Origin: an uncultured Pelagibacteraceae bacterium
GTDB lineage: Bacteria; Pseudomonadota; Alphaproteobacteria; Pelagibacterales; Pelagibacteraceae
Length of the DNA stretch: 33,755 bases
Direction of reading: 5' to 3'
NCBI GenBank assembly: GCA_902635975.1
Contig: CACPQC010000008.1
Location: forward strand, 1 to 33,755
Under the pieces are notes generated by a model. The model had not been told where the DNA came from and did not search any database. It saw nothing but the letters and a program-made list of their open reading frames with translations. Both the position numbers and the translations under genes were made by a program. Shown here one piece after another: positions 8,637-16,827 of this stretch; within the stretch, counting starts at the first letter, position 1, and every line of letters begins with the position of its first letter.

Positions 8637-9758
8637 TTAAAATTTTCTGTTTTTATTTAAAAAAAACAAATATGAAATAAATAATAAAATAAATGGTACG
8701 CACAAAGTAATAATAGCAGTTAATGTATTAACACTTACTGTATTAATTGAAATTTGTGAGAAAATTATAATTATTATTCCGCTCAAAAATATTTTTATTT
8801 TAAAATTTTTAAATTTATCATTATTACTCGATTTAAGAACAACGAAAGATGCAATTATACATAATATTGGAATATATAATGGCAAAAATGTTCTTTTATA
8901 AATTTCCTGAATTAAATTTTTAATGAATGATTTTTCACAATTTAATCTATCAATCAAAGTTTTTTCATTCACATCAAATATAAGATTTTTTAAACATCTT
9001 ATAATTGTACCACTTTTTGTTTCTTGAATTTTTGGAGTTACAGTTGTTTTTGTTTTATATTTATTTAAATTAAAATTTGATTGCTCAAAGTTAAAAGAGG
9101 TTATTTTTTTACTTTGTCCATAATTTATTATTATTCCATCATTAAGATTCAGATATTTTGTATTTTCATTACCAATTATTTTTCCAGATTTAGAAATTAT
9201 TAGCTGTGAACCTCCAATAATACTTGAGTCTTTGATTAATATTTTTTTCATAGAGTCATTTTTTTTTTCATCTAGAAAAATTGTTAAGTTTTCAACTGTG
9301 TCAATAAATTTTTTGGGTTTTATTAATGAAGGGAAAAAATCAAGATTCGAGTCTCTTATAAACGATCTAGCTTTATCTTGTGTGAAAGGAACAACTGAAT
9401 AAGATAATATTAAAGAAAAGATTGCAAAAATTAATGAAAGAAATATTAATTTATTCAAGAATTCAACTTTGGTTATTCCATTAATCCAGAAAATAATTAA
9501 TTGATTTTTATCCTCATAAACTCCCAGAATGTAATATATAGAAAGAAAAAAAGATAACAGTAAAAGTTTACTGTATATTTTTGGTATATTTAAAATAGCA
9601 TAAGAAAAATAAGTAGTTATACTATGTCCATCCTCTGAAATGATATCTATAAAATTTACTGCTTGAATAATCCATACAATCAATGTGAGTGTTAATGAGC
9701 ATATAAAGAAAAAAAGAATGACTTCATTAAAGAGATTATTAAATATTGTTTTTTTCAT
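8637..9758 (-). CDS. lptF: LPS export ABC transporter permease LptF
   Basis: LptF pairs with LptG in the LPS-extracting ABC transporter. From ATG at 9758 the protein has 373 residues: about six hydrophobic segments, three before and three after a periplasmic domain, as in the YjgP/YjgQ family. The coupling segment is YEDKNQLIIFWINGITKVEFL near residue 85. A longer reading from GTG at 9779 adds seven residues. I prefer the ATG because MKKTIFNNLF gives a normal N-terminus and because the GTG falls between the predicted -10 element and transcription start. It is the first gene of a six-gene minus-strand operon and diverges from pepA. Confidence 0.86.
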   Translation of the reverse strand: MKKTIFNNLFNEVILFFFICSLTLTLIVWIIQAVNFIDIISEDGHSITTYFSYAILNIPKIYSKLLLLSFFLSIYYILGVYEDKNQLIIFWINGITKVEFLNKLIFLSLIFAIFSLILSYSVVPFTQDKARSFIRDSNLDFFPSLIKPKKFIDTVENLTIFLDEKKNDSMKKILIKDSSIIGGSQLIISKSGKIIGNENTKYLNLNDGIIINYGQSKKITSFNFEQSNFNLNKYKTKTTVTPKIQETKSGTIIRCLKNLIFDVNEKTLIDRLNCEKSFIKNLIQEIYKRTFLPLYIPILCIIASFVVLKSSNNDKFKNFKIKIFLSGIIIIIFSQISINTVSVNTLTAIITLCVPFILLFISYLFFLNKNRKF

Positions 9759-9780
9759 TGAATTTAAAAGTATTAACACC

Positions 9781-9810
9781 TATATAACATTATCACGCAC
9801 TGATTGTAAA
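9781..9810 (-). promoter_or_regulatory. Candidate promoter for the lptF-lptG-lptD-surA-pdxA-rsmA operon
   Basis: On the minus strand a -35-like TTTACA (9805-9810) is followed by TTATAT (9782-9787) after 17 bases, or by TATATA (9781-9786) after 18. Transcription would begin near 9774, giving a short leader to the ATG at 9758. The spacer contains GTGCGTGATAATG, comparatively GC-rich for this genome. This is a motif match without experimental support, but it is the only sizeable upstream gap of the operon. Confidence 0.45.
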
Positions 9811-9817
9811 AAAAATT

Positions 9818-9831
9818 ATGATAAATATCAT
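9818..9831. repeat. Inverted repeat ATGATA-AA-TATCAT in the lptF/pepA divergent gap
   Basis: Perfect 6-base arms with a 2-base centre lie upstream of the candidate lptF promoter and about 40 bases upstream of the pepA ATG. The position between two divergent genes fits an operator, but A+T-rich inverted repeats of this size also occur by chance. I do not recognise a specific regulator. Confidence 0.35.
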
Positions 9832-9870
9832 TTACTAAAATTAGAGATAAATCTTTAAGAAATTTAGAAT

Positions 9871-11328
9871 ATGACAGTAAAAATAAATTATAAAAATATT
9901 AGTTCAAAAAAAATCTCACACAATCTTGTTTTATTTACGGATGACAGATTTAATTTAATTCCTCTTAAAAAATATATTTCGAAGCTAGAATATTATTATA
10001 TTAATGACTTGTTAAAAATAAGTGATCTAAAAAAAAATCTACTCATTTTTGAGCTAAACTCGAAAAAAAAAATTGTTTTAGTTTCAGTAAAAAAAAATAT
10101 TACTTCCTCAGATGTAGAAAGTTTAGGAGCGGAATTTTATAAAGCTGTCAACCATGGAAAAAATACTGAGTATTTTATAAATTCTGACAGTCTTTCTGGT
10201 AAAAATAAAAATTTTATAGGTCATTTTCTTCATGGCTTAAAATTAAAGTCTTACGAATTTACTAAATATAAATCAAAAAATAAAATAAGATCGATAATAT
10301 TTAACGTAATTGGAAATAAAAATAAGTTTCCGGCTGAACAAAAATTAAAATTCAAAGCCTTAGAAGAGGGAGCTTTTTTTGCTAGGGATTTAGTTTCTGA
10401 GCCTGGAAATATCTTACATCCAGATGAATATGCTAAAAGGTTAAAATCTCTCAAAAAAAATGGTTTAAAGGTAAATATTTACAATGAAAAAAATTTAAAA
10501 AAATTGGGAATGAATGCTTTGCTTGGAGTTGGTCAAGGAAGTGTAAGGGGTTCATATCTAGTGACCATCGAATGGAAAGGTGCAAAAAAAAATTCACAGC
10601 CACTAGCTTTTATTGGAAAAGGAGTATGTTTTGATACTGGTGGTTATTCTCTAAAGCCAGCAAAATTCATGGAAGATATGACTTATGATATGGCAGGTTC
10701 AGCTGCGGTTGTAGGTTTGATGAAAAGTTTAGCTATAAGAAAAGCAAAAGTTAATGCTGTGGGAGTTGTTGGACTTGTGGAAAATATGGTTAGTGGAAAT
10801 GCCCAAAGACCTGGCGATATTGTTAAATCTTATAGTGGCAAAACTATAGAGATATTAAATACTGATGCAGAAGGAAGATTAGTTTTAGCAGACGCCATCA
10901 CTTATACTGAGAAAAAATTTAAACCTAAATTTATGATTGATTTAGCAACTTTAACAGGTGCGATTATAGTTTCTTTGGGTTCAGAATACGCAGGACTTTT
11001 TTCTAATAATGACAAATTATCAAAAGAATTAATTGATGCAGGTAATAAGGTTGAGGAAAAATTATGGAGAATGCCTTTAAATAAAAATTTTGATAAATTG
11101 ATCAATTCTAAAAATGCAGATATGCAAAATATAAATTATGTTGGAGGAGCCGGATCTACAACAGCCGCTCAGTTCTTACAAAGATTTATCTTAAATAAAA
11201 CACCCTGGGCTCATCTAGATATTGCAGGAATGGCATTCTCTAAATATGGAGGTGCATTAAATTCAGGTGGAGCAACTGGTTATGGAGTGAGGCTGTTAAA
11301 CCAACTAATTGAAGATTATTATGAGTAA
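9871..11328 (+). CDS. pepA: Leucyl aminopeptidase, M17 family (PepA)
   Basis: PepA is a cytoplasmic two-metal aminopeptidase that releases N-terminal residues in peptide turnover. The 485-residue protein has a variable N-terminal macro-like domain (about 1-165) and a conserved catalytic domain. Metal and catalytic motifs are visible: GKGVCFDTGGYSLKPA with the ligand Asp and catalytic-site Lys, the DMTYDMAGSAAV segment, and the M17 signature NTDAEGRL with Asp, Glu and Arg. The C-terminal GGAGSTTAAQFL and WAHLDIAG segments are also typical. It is divergent from lptF, an order common in alphaproteobacteria, and overlaps ndk by 8 bases at its 3' end. E. coli PepA also binds DNA at cer/carAB; nothing here tests that. 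Confidence 0.95.
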   Translation: MTVKINYKNISSKKISHNLVLFTDDRFNLIPLKKYISKLEYYYINDLLKISDLKKNLLIFELNSKKKIVLVSVKKNITSSDVESLGAEFYKAVNHGKNTEYFINSDSLSGKNKNFIGHFLHGLKLKSYEFTKYKSKNKIRSIIFNVIGNKNKFPAEQKLKFKALEEGAFFARDLVSEPGNILHPDEYAKRLKSLKKNGLKVNIYNEKNLKKLGMNALLGVGQGSVRGSYLVTIEWKGAKKNSQPLAFIGKGVCFDTGGYSLKPAKFMEDMTYDMAGSAAVVGLMKSLAIRKAKVNAVGVVGLVENMVSGNAQRPGDIVKSYSGKTIEILNTDAEGRLVLADAITYTEKKFKPKFMIDLATLTGAIIVSLGSEYAGLFSNNDKLSKELIDAGNKVEEKLWRMPLNKNFDKLINSKNADMQNINYVGGAGSTTAAQFLQRFILNKTPWAHLDIAGMAFSKYGGALNSGGATGYGVRLLNQLIEDYYE

Positions 11329-11731
11329 TTTAGAGAGAACACTATCAATAATAAAACCAGATGCAGTATCAAGAAGCTTGGATAATGAAATAAAAGAAAT
11401 TTTTAAAAGTAGAGGTTTTTTGATAATAAAAGAAAAAAAAATTCAAATAGAAAAGCCTGAAGCAGAGAAATTCTATAAAGTACATGAAACTAAACCATTT
11501 TATGATGATTTATGCACTTATCTATCATCTGGACCTATTGTTGTTATGGTGCTTGAAAAAGAAAATGCTGTTTTAGATAATAGAGAGTTAATGGGAGCAA
11601 CCAATCCAAAAGATGCAGCGGCTGGGACTATTAGGAAAAAATATGGTATCTCTATTGATAAAAATTCTGTTCATGGCTCTGATAGTATTGAAAATGCGAA
11701 GATAGAAATAGACTTTTTTTTTAAAGATTAA
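11321..11731 (+). CDS. ndk: Nucleoside-diphosphate kinase
   Basis: Ndk transfers the gamma phosphate of ATP to nucleoside diphosphates through a phosphohistidine, balancing NTP and dNTP pools. The 136-residue protein starts ERTLSIIKPDAV, contains the conserved RELMGATNPKDAAAGTIRKKYG, and has the active-site His in NSVHGSDS near residue 117. ATG at 11321 is chosen because it matches the family N-terminus; an in-frame TTG 12 bases upstream would add residues foreign to the family. The ATG lies inside the last codons of pepA, so translation is probably coupled. The 3' end overlaps purN by 11 bases on the other strand. Confidence 0.97.
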   Translation: MSNLERTLSIIKPDAVSRSLDNEIKEIFKSRGFLIIKEKKIQIEKPEAEKFYKVHETKPFYDDLCTYLSSGPIVVMVLEKENAVLDNRELMGATNPKDAAAGTIRKKYGISIDKNSVHGSDSIENAKIEIDFFFKD

Positions 11732-12302
11732 ATATTTTTAATATTGCTTTAGGGTAAAGTTTGTGTTCTTCAATTAAAACTCTTTTACCAAGTTTTTCGG
11801 GTGTATCTTTTTTCTTAACCTTTATTTTCTTTTGCATTATTATTTTTCCAGAGTCCAGATTTGGTGAGACGAAATGTACTGTACACCCAGTATATTTTTC
11901 TTTATTTAACAATACTCTCTTATGAGTATTTAGACCCTTATATTTGGGAAGAAGTGATGGATGAATATTTAATATTTTACCTTTAAAATTTTTTATGAAA
12001 CTTTTTGATAAAATTTTCATAAAACCGGCAAGACAGATTAAATTTATTTTTTCAAATTTTAAAATTTTAAGTATTTTTTTTTCATCCAATTTTTTTTTTT
12101 TGAATTTAAAAATTCTCTTTTTTATCCCGAATATTTTTGCAAATCTCAAACCTTTTGATCTTAAATTGTTAGATATTATTAGTTGTACAATAAATGGTGA
12201 TCTTTTTTTTTTTGAAAATTTAATAAGACTTTCTAAATTAGTTCCTGCTCCTGAGATAAAAACTGCAGCTTTAATTTTTTTATTCCCAATTAATATTACC
12301 AT
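11721..12302 (-). CDS. purN: Phosphoribosylglycinamide formyltransferase PurN
   Basis: PurN transfers a formyl group from 10-formyl-THF to GAR, the third step of purine synthesis. The 193-residue protein has the N-terminal FISGAGTNLESL phosphate-binding motif and LAGFMKILS. The catalytic NIHPSLLPKYKGLNTHKR carries the Asn and His, and the catalytic Asp is in NLDSGKII. The start ATG at 12302 lies 23 bases inside purM, upstream on the same strand, as in other purM-purN operons. The N-terminal MVILIGNKK is an extension before the usual first strand; an internal start is not obvious. Lys-rich loops (KKKK runs) reflect composition, not a domain. Confidence 0.95.
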   Translation of the reverse strand: MVILIGNKKIKAAVFISGAGTNLESLIKFSKKKRSPFIVQLIISNNLRSKGLRFAKIFGIKKRIFKFKKKKLDEKKILKILKFEKINLICLAGFMKILSKSFIKNFKGKILNIHPSLLPKYKGLNTHKRVLLNKEKYTGCTVHFVSPNLDSGKIIMQKKIKVKKKDTPEKLGKRVLIEEHKLYPKAILKIFNL

Positions 12303-13308
12303 GTAATTTTATTTTATTAGGTCCATTTGTAACTACTCCAATAACATAAGGTTTATATTCCTTGGTAAAAAACTTTTTTACTTTTTCTAAGTTTCCTGGA
12401 TTGATTACTATACAAAAACCAATACCACAATTAAATGTTTTAAGCATTTCTTTATTAGAGACATTATTCTTTTTTATCCACTTAAAAATTTTATGGGTTA
12501 CTATTTTGCATAAGTCAATTTCAACATTAAGGTTATTAGGAATAATTCTTTTTAAATTATCAACCAGACCACCACCTGTTATATTTGCACATCCATTAAT
12601 TAAACCCTTATTGTTGAGTTTAAGAATTTCATTAACATAAATTTTTGTTGGTTTTAACAAATCTTTTTTTAATTTATTATTTCTTCTTAAGTCAATTCTT
12701 TTTTTTTTTAGTATGTATCTTACAAGTGAATAGCCATTAGAATGAAGTCCACTAGATGGTATTGCTAAAACTAAATCATTTTTTTTAATTTTGTTTTTTT
12801 TTAAAATTTTTTTTTCTTCAACTAATCCAACTGCGAACCCAGCAATATCGAATTTATTTTTTTCGTAAGTTCCTGGCATTTCGGCAGTTTCACCTCCCAC
12901 TAATTCACAATTAGAGATTTTGCAACCTTTGAGGATGCCTTTGATAATTGAATTTAATTTTGGAATTGCGATTTTATTAATAGATATATAATCTAAAAAT
13001 ATCAAAGGCTTTGCCCCTTGCACAATAAGATCATTTACGCTCATTGCAACTAAATCAATACCAATAGTGTCAAATTTATTAAGCATATTTGCTATTTCTA
13101 ATTTAGTTCCAACACCATCAGTACAAGCTACTATCTTTGGTTTTTTAAAATTTTTAGGGATACTTGTAATTGATCCAAATCCACCAATATTAGTGAACTT
13201 TTTTTTGCCTTTATCTTTTGTATTTAATAATGATATGAATTTTACAAATTTATCAGCAGCCGCAATGTTTACTCCACTTTTTTTATAGGTTACATTTTTT
13301 TTATTCAT
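12280..13308 (-). CDS. purM: Phosphoribosylformylglycinamidine cyclo-ligase (AIR synthase) PurM
   Basis: PurM closes FGAM to AIR using ATP, the fifth step of purine synthesis. The 342-residue length is normal. Diagnostic segments are YKKSGVNIAAADKFV at the N-terminus, CTDGVGTKLEIA, IGIDLVAMSVNDLIVQGA, the metal/ATP motif LVGGETAEMPGTY, SGLHSNGYSLVRYIL, ITGGGLVDNL and TFNCGIGFCIV. It forms a purM-purN operon with a 23-base overlap. Its start codon is only 12 bases from the start of the divergent DUF2066 gene, so its promoter must lie inside that gene. Confidence 0.96.
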   Translation of the reverse strand: MNKKNVTYKKSGVNIAAADKFVKFISLLNTKDKGKKKFTNIGGFGSITSIPKNFKKPKIVACTDGVGTKLEIANMLNKFDTIGIDLVAMSVNDLIVQGAKPLIFLDYISINKIAIPKLNSIIKGILKGCKISNCELVGGETAEMPGTYEKNKFDIAGFAVGLVEEKKILKKNKIKKNDLVLAIPSSGLHSNGYSLVRYILKKKRIDLRRNNKLKKDLLKPTKIYVNEILKLNNKGLINGCANITGGGLVDNLKRIIPNNLNVEIDLCKIVTHKIFKWIKKNNVSNKEMLKTFNCGIGFCIVINPGNLEKVKKFFTKEYKPYVIGVVTNGPNKIKLHGNINWE

Positions 13309-13320
13309 TAAAATTAATAT

Positions 13321-14388
13321 ATGAAAAGTAAAATAATATTATTTAAATTATCTTTATATCCCATTATATTTATATTGGCTTTACTAAAAATTTTTTTTTC
13401 CACAACTTTTTCTTATGCAGAAAGTTTTGATATTAAAAATGTTGAAATTTCAAAGCAATTCAATATGAATTTTCAAAGAACAGATGCATTAGATGAAGGC
13501 TTTAAAATTGCTTATAATGATTTAATTTTGAATATTACAAAATCAAAAGACCATTTTAAATTAAAGGATTTATCTCTAATTGATATTAAAACAATGATAG
13601 ATAATTTTTCAATTAAAGAGGAAAAGTTTATTGATAATATCTATTACGTGAATTTAGATGTGTCTTTTAACAAAAAAAAAATATTTTCTTTTTTAGAAAA
13701 AAAAAATATTTTTCCCTCTCAACCAAAAAAAAAAAAAATTTTATTTATTCCAGTAGTGATTGACGAGGAGAAAAAAAATATTATTTTATTTTCTGAAAAC
13801 AAATTTTATCAAAATTGGCTTGTCAATAATGATAACCAAAATCAGTTAATCTATCTTTTACCAACAGATGATTTAGACGATATTCAAATAATAAAATCGA
13901 AATACGAATATCTAGAAGATTATGATTTTAAAGAGATAGTTAATAAATATTTTTTAGATGACTATATAATCTCCTTAATATATAAAAATAGCTCTGATTT
14001 AAGAGTTTTATCTAAAATAAAGTTATCTGATAAAATAGTCTTGGATAATAAAGTTTTTAGAAATTTTACTGATAAAGATGTATTTAATGTAATCGAAGAA
14101 TTAAAATTACTTTATGAGGATCATTGGAAAAGAGAAAATCAAATTAACACTTCAATTAAATTACCTTTGACAATTGCAATTGATATTCTTAATGAAAAAA
14201 AAATTGAAGATTTCGAACAAACAATAAAAAAATTTAATTTAGTATCTTCTTTCCATGTATCTAAGTTAGATAAAATTAATATTTACTATAAGGTAATTTT
14301 CAATGGAACTCCTCAAGCATTTATCGTTGAAATGAAAAGATCAGGTTATGATTTAGATATTAAAAATAAGATTTGGGTTTTAAAATGA
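13321..14388 (+). CDS. DUF2066 domain protein, probably secreted or membrane-anchored
   Basis: The 355-residue protein has a basic start and one strong hydrophobic segment (about residues 8-33) ending near FSYAES, consistent with a signal peptide or anchor, followed by a long Lys/Ile/Asp-rich periplasmic region. I assign it to DUF2066 from the N-terminal pattern (a region around RTDALDEGFKIAYNDLIL, then KFIDNIYYVNLDVSFN) and from its position between purM and hda, where DUF2066 proteins often sit in alpha- and gammaproteobacteria. Function is unknown. The C-terminal part (about 270-355) ends with IVEMKRSGYDLDIKN and may be a separate small domain. Three long poly-A runs occur inside the gene without breaking the frame. 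The stop overlaps the hda start (ATGA). Confidence 0.72.
   Translation: MKSKIILFKLSLYPIIFILALLKIFFSTTFSYAESFDIKNVEISKQFNMNFQRTDALDEGFKIAYNDLILNITKSKDHFKLKDLSLIDIKTMIDNFSIKEEKFIDNIYYVNLDVSFNKKKIFSFLEKKNIFPSQPKKKKILFIPVVIDEEKKNIILFSENKFYQNWLVNNDNQNQLIYLLPTDDLDDIQIIKSKYEYLEDYDFKEIVNKYFLDDYIISLIYKNSSDLRVLSKIKLSDKIVLDNKVFRNFTDKDVFNVIEELKLLYEDHWKRENQINTSIKLPLTIAIDILNEKKIEDFEQTIKKFNLVSSFHVSKLDKINIYYKVIFNGTPQAFIVEMKRSGYDLDIKNKIWVLK
13672..13738. repeat. Cluster of poly-A runs (A10, A10, A14) inside a coding sequence
   Basis: Runs at 13672-13681, 13697-13706 and 13725-13738 all sit within the DUF2066 gene and encode Lys-rich turns. The reading frame is intact through all three. A comparable A13 run occurs in hda (14993-15005), also intact. 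Such tracts can cause polymerase slippage and sequencing error. Confidence 0.85.
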
Positions 14389-15047
14389 GTAACCTTAATC
14401 AATTAATTTTAAGTTTTGACCATGAACAAAATTTTAAAAATTTAGATTTTTATGTTTCAAAAAGCAATGCTCATGTTTTTAATCTAATAAGTAGTTGGCG
14501 GACAACAAACGAAAAATTTCTTAATATTAGCGGTGAAAAATTTTGTGGTAAATCTCATCTTATTAATATCTTTTTAGAAAAAAACAAAGGTCTTAAAATG
14601 AATTCAGACGAATTGAGCAATGATTGCTTAAAAAAAATAAATTTTTATAAAAATATTGTTATAGAAGATATAACATCTAGTATTAACGAACAATTGTTTT
14701 ATAGTTTAATAAATATTATTGAAGCTGAAAATAAAAGTTTAATAGTAACTTCTGACGTTTCAATTGTTGACATGGATTTTAAGCTTCCTGATTTAAAATC
14801 AAGATCAAAAAATTTTACACTTACTAGTATTGAAGGTCCCGATGATGATTTAATTTTTGCTTTAGTTTTAAAAAATTTATCAGACAGACAAATATCTATT
14901 GATAAAAAATTAATTGATTACATAATAAAACGAATAGATAGATCCTATAGTAATATATCGGATTTCATATATACAATTGATCAATTAAGTTTAAAAAAAA
15001 AAAAATCTATTGATTTTAAAATTATTAAAGAGGCACTAGGAGATTAA
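14385..15047 (+). CDS. hda: DnaA-type AAA+ protein, probable regulatory inactivator Hda
   Basis: Hda, bound to the DNA-loaded sliding clamp, stimulates ATP hydrolysis by DnaA and so prevents re-initiation of replication. The 220-residue protein has only the DnaA-like AAA+ part and no DNA-binding domain IV. Near the N-terminus is QLILSF (residues 5-10), which fits the QL-x-LxF clamp-binding motif of Hda. Walker A is GEKFCGKSHL near residue 44, and a Walker B-like strand is NIVIEDIT. A sensor-2-like Arg lies in IDRSYSNI. ATG at 14385 overlaps the DUF2066 stop; an in-frame TTG 12 bases upstream is less likely. aspS starts right after the stop. Divergence is strong, so Hda activity is inferred from architecture and context. 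Confidence 0.82.
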   Translation: MSNLNQLILSFDHEQNFKNLDFYVSKSNAHVFNLISSWRTTNEKFLNISGEKFCGKSHLINIFLEKNKGLKMNSDELSNDCLKKINFYKNIVIEDITSSINEQLFYSLINIIEAENKSLIVTSDVSIVDMDFKLPDLKSRSKNFTLTSIEGPDDDLIFALVLKNLSDRQISIDKKLIDYIIKRIDRSYSNISDFIYTIDQLSLKKKKSIDFKIIKEALGD

Positions 15048-16826
15048 TTGAACAAATTTAGAAGTCATAATTGTAATGCTTTAAGAAAAAAAGATGTAGG
15101 TAATGAAGTTTGGTTGTCAGGCTGGATTAATAAAAAACGTGATCATGGTAATTTACTTTTTATAGATTTAAGAGATAATTATGGAATTACTCAGTGTATA
15201 ATTGATAAAAAAAATCCACAATTTAATGATCTTGAAAAAATTCAATTAGAAACAGTAATAAAGATTAACGGCATTGTAATTAATAGGTCGACTGAAACGA
15301 TTAATAAAGAAATTGAAACTGGTGAAATAGAAGTGTCTATAAAAAGTCATGAGATTTTAGGTAAATGCAGAGAGTTACCTTTGCCTGTTTTTAGTGATCA
15401 GGAATATGCTGAAGAGATAAGATTAAAATATCGTTTTTTAGACTTGAGAAGAAAAAAGATTCATGAAAATATTTTACTAAGGTCTAACGTAATTTCATTT
15501 ATAAGAAATGAAATGAATAAAATGGGTTTTTTAGAATTTCAAACGCCTATTTTAACATCATCAAGTCCAGAAGGTGCAAGAGATTTTCTTGTACCAAGTA
15601 GATTAAATCCAGGAAAATTTTATGCTCTTCCACAAGCACCACAACAATTCAAACAATTAATAATGGTTTCAGGTTTTGATAAATATTTTCAAATTGCTCC
15701 ATGCTTTAGAGATGAAGATGCTCGAGCTGACCGTAGTCCTGGAGAGTTTTATCAATTAGACTTAGAGATGTCATTTGTTGAACAACAAGATGTTTTTAAT
15801 GTAGTCGAAAAATTATTATTTAATACTTTCAAAAAATTTTCTAACAAAAAAATTATAACAGATAAGTTTCCTAAAATTTCCTACTCGGATGCATTATTAA
15901 AATATGGTAGTGATAAACCTGATTTAAGAAATCCATTAATCATTAATGACATTACTGAAATTTTTATAAGAGATGATGTATCATTTGACTTATTCAAAAA
16001 ACTTGTGAAATTAGGATCAAAAGTAAGATGTATTGTTACTAAAAATACGAAAAATCAACCGAGGAGTTTTTTTGACAATATTGATAAATGGGCCAAAGAA
16101 CAAGGTGCCTCCGGACTAGCCTATTTTACCTTTGAAGAGGGAATTTCAGCAAAAGGACCAATTGGAAAATTTTTTTCTAAAGAGTCTTTAGAGGAGATAA
16201 TGAAAAAAACTAAAGCAAAAATAGGTGATAGTATTTTTTTAGCATGTGAAAAAAAAAGTGAAGTAGAAAGGATTACCTCTTTAGCAAGAGATAAACTTGC
16301 TGAAAATTTAAAATTAATTGATGAAAATACGTTTGCTTTTTGCTGGATAGTTGATTATCCAATGTATGAAAAAGATGAACTAAGTAATAAGATTAAATTT
16401 AGTCATAATCCATTTTCAATGCCTCAGGGAGATCTAAAACAAATAAATTTTGAAAAGCCATTAGATATTCTCGCATATCAATATGATATTGTCTGCAATG
16501 GTATCGAACTTTCATCTGGAGCTATAAGAAATCATATACCAGAATTAATGTATAAACTTTTTTCGATTGCAGGATATAACAAAGAGGAAGTAAATGAAAA
16601 ATTTAGCGGCATGATTAATGCGTTAAGTTATGGTGCACCACCTCACGGAGGTATTGCTCCTGGAATTGATAGAATTGTTATGCTCTTAGCTAATGAAAAA
16701 AATATAAGGGAAGTAACAATGTTTCCAATGAATCAAAATGCTCAAGATTTGATGATGAATGCTCCTTCTGATGTAAGTGATAATCAACTTAAAGAACTAA
16801 ACTTAACTTTAAAGTTAAAAAAATGA
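15048..16826 (+). CDS. aspS: Aspartyl-tRNA synthetase, bacterial type
   Basis: AspS charges tRNA-Asp. The 592-residue protein has the full bacterial layout: an N-terminal OB-fold anticodon-binding domain (about 1-105, with VWLSGWINKKRDHGNLLFIDLRD split over the strand), the class II core, and a GAD-type insertion (about 290-410). Motif 2 contains FRDEDARADRSPGEFYQLD and motif 3 GGIAPGIDRIVML. The substrate loop QAPQQFKQL is also present. The start is TTG at 15048, directly after the hda stop with no gap; the next residues NKFRSHNC match typical AspS N-termini, so this non-ATG start is well supported. The stop is one base from that of the convergent gene. Confidence 0.96.
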   Translation: MNKFRSHNCNALRKKDVGNEVWLSGWINKKRDHGNLLFIDLRDNYGITQCIIDKKNPQFNDLEKIQLETVIKINGIVINRSTETINKEIETGEIEVSIKSHEILGKCRELPLPVFSDQEYAEEIRLKYRFLDLRRKKIHENILLRSNVISFIRNEMNKMGFLEFQTPILTSSSPEGARDFLVPSRLNPGKFYALPQAPQQFKQLIMVSGFDKYFQIAPCFRDEDARADRSPGEFYQLDLEMSFVEQQDVFNVVEKLLFNTFKKFSNKKIITDKFPKISYSDALLKYGSDKPDLRNPLIINDITEIFIRDDVSFDLFKKLVKLGSKVRCIVTKNTKNQPRSFFDNIDKWAKEQGASGLAYFTFEEGISAKGPIGKFFSKESLEEIMKKTKAKIGDSIFLACEKKSEVERITSLARDKLAENLKLIDENTFAFCWIVDYPMYEKDELSNKIKFSHNPFSMPQGDLKQINFEKPLDILAYQYDIVCNGIELSSGAIRNHIPELMYKLFSIAGYNKEEVNEKFSGMINALSYGAPPHGGIAPGIDRIVMLLANEKNIREVTMFPMNQNAQDLMMNAPSDVSDNQLKELNLTLKLKK

Positions 16827-16827
16827 T

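Noticed and set aside
9759..9779. GTG start for lptF adding seven residues
   Set aside because: The GTG lies between the predicted -10 element and the transcription start; the ATG at 9758 gives a typical N-terminus.
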